From: Ornithinicoccus sp045032955
GTDB taxonomy: Bacteria; Actinomycetota; Actinomycetes; Actinomycetales; Dermatophilaceae
Assembly: GCF_045032955.1 (NCBI RefSeq)
Contig: NZ_JBJFZU010000002.1
Span: forward strand, 744,001 to 808,000
DNA: 64,000 nt
Direction: 5' to 3'
This document shows, piece by piece, positions 60,990 to 64,000 of this stretch. The first letter of the stretch is position 1; the number at the start of each line of letters is the position of its first letter. The notes beneath the pieces were generated by a model. That model saw only the letters and a program-made list of their open reading frames with translations, had not been told where the DNA came from and did no database searches. The translations under genes were made by a program, and so were the position numbers.

Positions 60990-61979
60990 CTAGGACGAGC
61001 TCGCGTCGGCCAGTCGACGCAGCCCCTCGTCCAGGCTCACCTCCGGGGTCCAGCCCAGCACCGCACGGGTCCGTCGCTGGTCGAACCAGTGCGCGGTGGA
61101 GAGCTGCTCGGCCAGGAACCGGGTCATCGGCGGCTGGGTGATCGCCGGGACCCCGGGCAGCCGCTCGGACAGGGCGACCGCACCCTCGACCACGGCGCCC
61201 AGCCCCCAGGCGAGCGGCACCGGCAGGTGCAGCCGCGGTTCGGGAGCACCGACGGCACGGCAGATGGCGCCGATGAGCTCGCCGATCGGGCGCGGCTCAC
61301 CGTTGGTGACCACGAGGGCCTCGCCCCGGGCCACGTCGATCCGCTCCAGCGCCGCGACGATCGCCGCGGCCGCGTTGTCCACGTAGGTGGTGTCCACCAT
61401 GGCCGTCCCGGAGCCGACCAGCGCCAGCCGGCCCTGCCTGGCCCGCTCGGCGATGCGGCCGACCAGCTGGGTGTCCCCAGGGCCCCAGACCAGGTGCGGG
61501 CGCACGGCGGTCACCGCCAGGTCGTCCCGGTCGGCCTCCAGCGCGAAGAGCTCGGCCGCGGCCTTGGTCCGGGCGTAGGAGCCGCGGGCGTGCATGGGGG
61601 TGGCCGTCCCCGCCCCCGCGCCGGTGAGGGAGCTGCCGGTGTGCGCGACCGAGGGCGAGCTGACCTGCACCAGCGAGCCGCCACCCTGGGCGCGCAGGGC
61701 CTCGATCACCCGCCGGGTGCCGCGCACGTTGACGTCCACGAAGTCGCGCCAGGGCCCGACCACGTCCACTTTGGCCGCGAGGTGCACGACGGCGTCCTGA
61801 CCACGCACCGCCCGCTGGACCGCCTCGGGGTCCCGGACGTCACCGAGCGTCTCGCGGTGCCGTCCGCCGGCGGTGCGGCGCTGCATCACGGTCACCTCCC
61901 AGCCGCGGGTGGCCAGCAGGTCGGCGACCGCGCCGCCGAGCATGCCGCTGGCCCCGGTGACGAGCACCCGGCCTGCCAT
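60990..61979 (-). CDS. oleD: NAD(P)-dependent 2-alkyl-3-oxoalkanoate reductase, OleD-like
   Basis: A 329-residue short-chain dehydrogenase (extended, 3-beta-HSD type). The nucleotide fold is VTGASGMLGGAV (residues ~6-17). HLAAKVDVVGPWRDF, the catalytic SSPSVAHTGSS and SYARTKAAAE (YxxxK), and VWGPGDTQLVGRI follow. OleD reduces the beta-keto acid formed by OleA in long-chain olefin synthesis. The assignment rests on its coupling (ATG overlapping the TGA) to the OleBC fusion. As an isolated sequence it could be another epimerase/reductase. Confidence 0.85.
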   Translation of the reverse strand: MAGRVLVTGASGMLGGAVADLLATRGWEVTVMQRRTAGGRHRETLGDVRDPEAVQRAVRGQDAVVHLAAKVDVVGPWRDFVDVNVRGTRRVIEALRAQGGGSLVQVSSPSVAHTGSSLTGAGAGTATPMHARGSYARTKAAAELFALEADRDDLAVTAVRPHLVWGPGDTQLVGRIAERARQGRLALVGSGTAMVDTTYVDNAAAAIVAALERIDVARGEALVVTNGEPRPIGELIGAICRAVGAPEPRLHLPVPLAWGLGAVVEGAVALSERLPGVPAITQPPMTRFLAEQLSTAHWFDQRRTRAVLGWTPEVSLDEGLRRLADASSS

Positions 61980-64000
61980 CAGCGGCTCCTGGTCCGGGGC
62001 GCCTGCCGACCGGTCAGCCCCCGCAGCAGGCCACCGGCACGCTCCCGCGCGCCACGTCCGTGCAGCACGCCCTCGGCCCATCGGGCCAGGGCCGTGCGGT
62101 CGACCTTGCTGGCGTGCCGCACGTCCACCGGTAACCAGTCCCGCACCAGCACCGCCGCGACCGGGGTCGGGACCTCCGCAGCCTCCCGTGCCGCCGCGGC
62201 CAGGTCCGCCGGTGCCAGCGCACCGGCTCCGGGCGCCGCCCCGCGCAGCCGGGTCGACCAGCCGCCGCGGGCCTCCGGGACCAGCACCAGCACCACCAGT
62301 CGCGCCCCGGCCGGCCCGATGCCGACCGCGGCGACGTCGGCCACCCCGGGCAGGCGACGCACCCGGTTCTCCACCGGGTACGGCGTCAGCGGGCCGTCCG
62401 CGGTGTCGATGACGTGTGCCAGGCGCCCCTGCACCCAGAGCCGACCGTCACCGTCCAGCTGGCCGACGTCTCCGGTGCGGTGCCAGCCGGCCGGTCGTTC
62501 GCTGCGCGCCTGGGCGGCCCACTGCCGGTCGTAGCGGTCCTTGACGTGCGGTCCGCGCACCACGATCTCCCCGACCACGCCCGGGGACGGTGCGGACCCC
62601 AGGTCCTGCGCCGGTATGCCGTCCGCGCCCAGCGGCGCGATGCGGACCTGCACGCCGGGCAGCGGCTGCCCCACGCAGACGCCCTCCCCGCTGCGCCGGT
62701 CCTCCTCGGTGAGCCCGGTCGGGTCCAGGCTGGCCACCGGCAGCGCCTCGGTCATCCCGTACGGGGTCTGGGTCTCCGCTGCGGTGAGCACCTCGCGCAC
62801 CTGGTGCAGCAGCTCCACCGGGACCGGTGCCCCCGCCGACAGCACCAGTCGGGGTCCGGCCAGTACGGTGCGCTGTCCGGGGGTGAGCGAGGGCGCCGTC
62901 GCGGCCACGTTGCGCAGGGCCGCCGGGGCCGCGAAGACCATGCTCGCGTCGACCGCGGCCACGGCCTCGGCGAGGGCGGCGGCGGTCAGGGTGTGCGGGG
63001 CGGTGACGTCCATGTCGGGGACGGCGCTGGGCAGCCCGAGGGCCGGGCCGTAGAGCGCGAACGGGGCGAAGGCGGCCACGAACCGCTCGCCGGGCCCGAA
63101 GCCGAAGGCGGTGCGCAGCAGACCGACCTGGGCGGCCAGCCGCTGCCGGGTGTAGACCACGCCCTTGGGTGGCCCGGTGGCCCCGGAGGTGAAGAGGACG
63201 GCGCCGTCGGCGCTCTCCGACAGGCTCTGCGGGTCGGGCAGCGGTGCCCCGTCGTCGGCCCCCTGTGCGGCCAGCTCGTCGACGGCGGCGCCGTCGGGCT
63301 CCACCCGGATGCGGGTGCCGGGGACGCGGGTGAGTGCGGCCAGCGCCAGCGCCGACGGGATCCCGATGACGTGCCGCGGCCCGGCGCTGCGCAGGGCTGC
63401 TCCCAGCCGCCCCAGCCCGAGGCCGGCGTCTGCGACCACGACGACGGCACCCAGCCGCCACACGGCATACACGACGGTGGTGAGGTCGATCCCGGGGGGG
63501 ACGAGGACGGCGACCCGGTCCCCGGGCTGCACACCGCGCGCCGCGAGGCCACGCGCCACGTCGTCGACGCGGGTGGCGAGCTCACCGAAGGTGATCCTGC
63601 GGCCGGCGCCGGAGAGCTCGACGACGGCCACCTCCTCCGGGCGGCGGACGTCGACATGGATCGGGACCTCGTCGACCGGCGTCTCACTGTCCTGCGCCTC
63701 GCCGGCAGGCGTCACGTCGGTCACGTCACCGGGAGCGACGGTGCGCTGCAACCAGTCCCAGATCACCCCCACCCCTTCCGGCGCGTCCTCCAGGACCAGG
63801 TGCGAGGCGCTCTCGTAGCGCTGCACGTCCGCCTGCGGCAGGCGGGTGAGCAGGTCTTCCAGGTAGCGGGAGGAGAAGACCGGGTCGCGCGGTCCCCAGA
63901 CCATCAGCGCCGGTACGTCGCGCAGGCCGTCCAGTCCCTCGGCGACGGCGTCCAGGGCGGGCCGGCTGGGATGGGTGGCCTCGAAGGGGATGTCCCGGAC
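61979..64000 (-). CDS. oleC: OleBC fusion: alpha/beta-hydrolase C-terminus plus AMP-dependent beta-lactone synthetase (partial)
   Basis: The frame is open to the window end, so the N-terminus lies outside; about 673 residues are seen. The first ~75 (RDIPF, HPSRPALD, MVWGPRDPVFSSRYLEDLL, SASHLVLEDAP) are the end of a haloalkane-dehalogenase-like OleB hydrolase carrying the HLVLED catalytic His region. A short Asp/Pro/Glu-rich linker leads to OleC (~125-673) with TSGATGPPKGVVYT (A3), YGMTEAL (A5), HRTGDVGQLDGDG (A7) and HASKVDRTAL (A10 Lys). OleC makes beta-lactones from beta-hydroxy acids and OleB decarboxylates them to olefins. Fused OleBC is known in Micrococcus and relatives. Confidence 0.88.
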   Translation of the reverse strand, partial: VRDIPFEATHPSRPALDAVAEGLDGLRDVPALMVWGPRDPVFSSRYLEDLLTRLPQADVQRYESASHLVLEDAPEGVGVIWDWLQRTVAPGDVTDVTPAGEAQDSETPVDEVPIHVDVRRPEEVAVVELSGAGRRITFGELATRVDDVARGLAARGVQPGDRVAVLVPPGIDLTTVVYAVWRLGAVVVVADAGLGLGRLGAALRSAGPRHVIGIPSALALAALTRVPGTRIRVEPDGAAVDELAAQGADDGAPLPDPQSLSESADGAVLFTSGATGPPKGVVYTRQRLAAQVGLLRTAFGFGPGERFVAAFAPFALYGPALGLPSAVPDMDVTAPHTLTAAALAEAVAAVDASMVFAAPAALRNVAATAPSLTPGQRTVLAGPRLVLSAGAPVPVELLHQVREVLTAAETQTPYGMTEALPVASLDPTGLTEEDRRSGEGVCVGQPLPGVQVRIAPLGADGIPAQDLGSAPSPGVVGEIVVRGPHVKDRYDRQWAAQARSERPAGWHRTGDVGQLDGDGRLWVQGRLAHVIDTADGPLTPYPVENRVRRLPGVADVAAVGIGPAGARLVVLVLVPEARGGWSTRLRGAAPGAGALAPADLAAAAREAAEVPTPVAAVLVRDWLPVDVRHASKVDRTALARWAEGVLHGRGARERAGGLLRGLTGRQAPRTRSR

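Overview
This 64 kb window is chromosomal backbone of a very GC-rich actinobacterium. Gene content and order (penicillin-acylase, moeA-moaC, bPH2 pair, sdhCAB, protein O-mannosyltransferase, metG-tatD-rsmA-ispE, glmU-prs-rplY-pth, mfd-mazG-eno-ftsB-DUF501-ppx, an oleBC fusion) fit the Micrococcales, probably the Intrasporangiaceae/Ornithinimicrobium-Serinicoccus side. The family is an inference from gene content; no 16S rRNA is present. Coding density is high, many genes overlap by 1-4 bases, and no intergenic gap exceeds 300 bases.

Layout. 1-4378: end of an MFS transporter, then a 1192-residue helicase-like protein whose ATPase motifs are all altered, with a small overlapping partner gene. 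4438-6121 (minus): fmdB-SAF-mscL. 6182-13137: penicillin acylase, 5-FTHF cyclo-ligase, molybdenum cofactor genes moeA-moaC, a GNAT enzyme, a membrane protein with an internal 18-base repeat, and tRNA-Ala(CGC). 13202-17612: a monooxygenase, ornithine carbamoyltransferase and a four-gene membrane/TPR run. 17626-26655: protein mannosyltransferase, sdhCAB, rsmI, small membrane proteins, a SigE-type sigma factor with a membrane partner, glutathione peroxidase. 26718-39235: metG-tatD, rsmA-ispE-ABC-F, marR and a tRNA-Gln(UUG)-like gene, tetR, glmU-prs, rplY, pth. 39297-53438: pspA and a TPM-domain protein, mfd, DUF6918 and MFS genes, then lipoprotein-mazG-eno-ftsB-DUF501-ppx. 53471-64000: uracil-DNA glycosylase, a tRNA with a UAA anticodon, a secreted M14 peptidase, a Bax-inhibitor-like protein, DUF808, thiolase, and oleD-oleBC, which runs off the window end.

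Two sequence patterns are not explained by ordinary gene content. First, six tandem arrays built on an exact 22-base period lie between genes. They alternate in orientation (+,-,+,-,+,-) and form three inverted pairs around small blocks of minus-strand genes: marR plus tRNA-Gln, DUF6918 plus MFS, and DUF808. Two of these blocks sit inside gene orders that are otherwise conserved in actinobacteria. Second, the octamer GGTATGCC (or GGCATACC) occurs close to fifty times by eye, against about two expected from base composition. It forces otherwise rare codons (TAT, GCA, ATA) and recurs inside array units.

Seven genes have a TANNNT -10-like hexamer only 6-8 bases before the start codon, which suggests leaderless transcripts.
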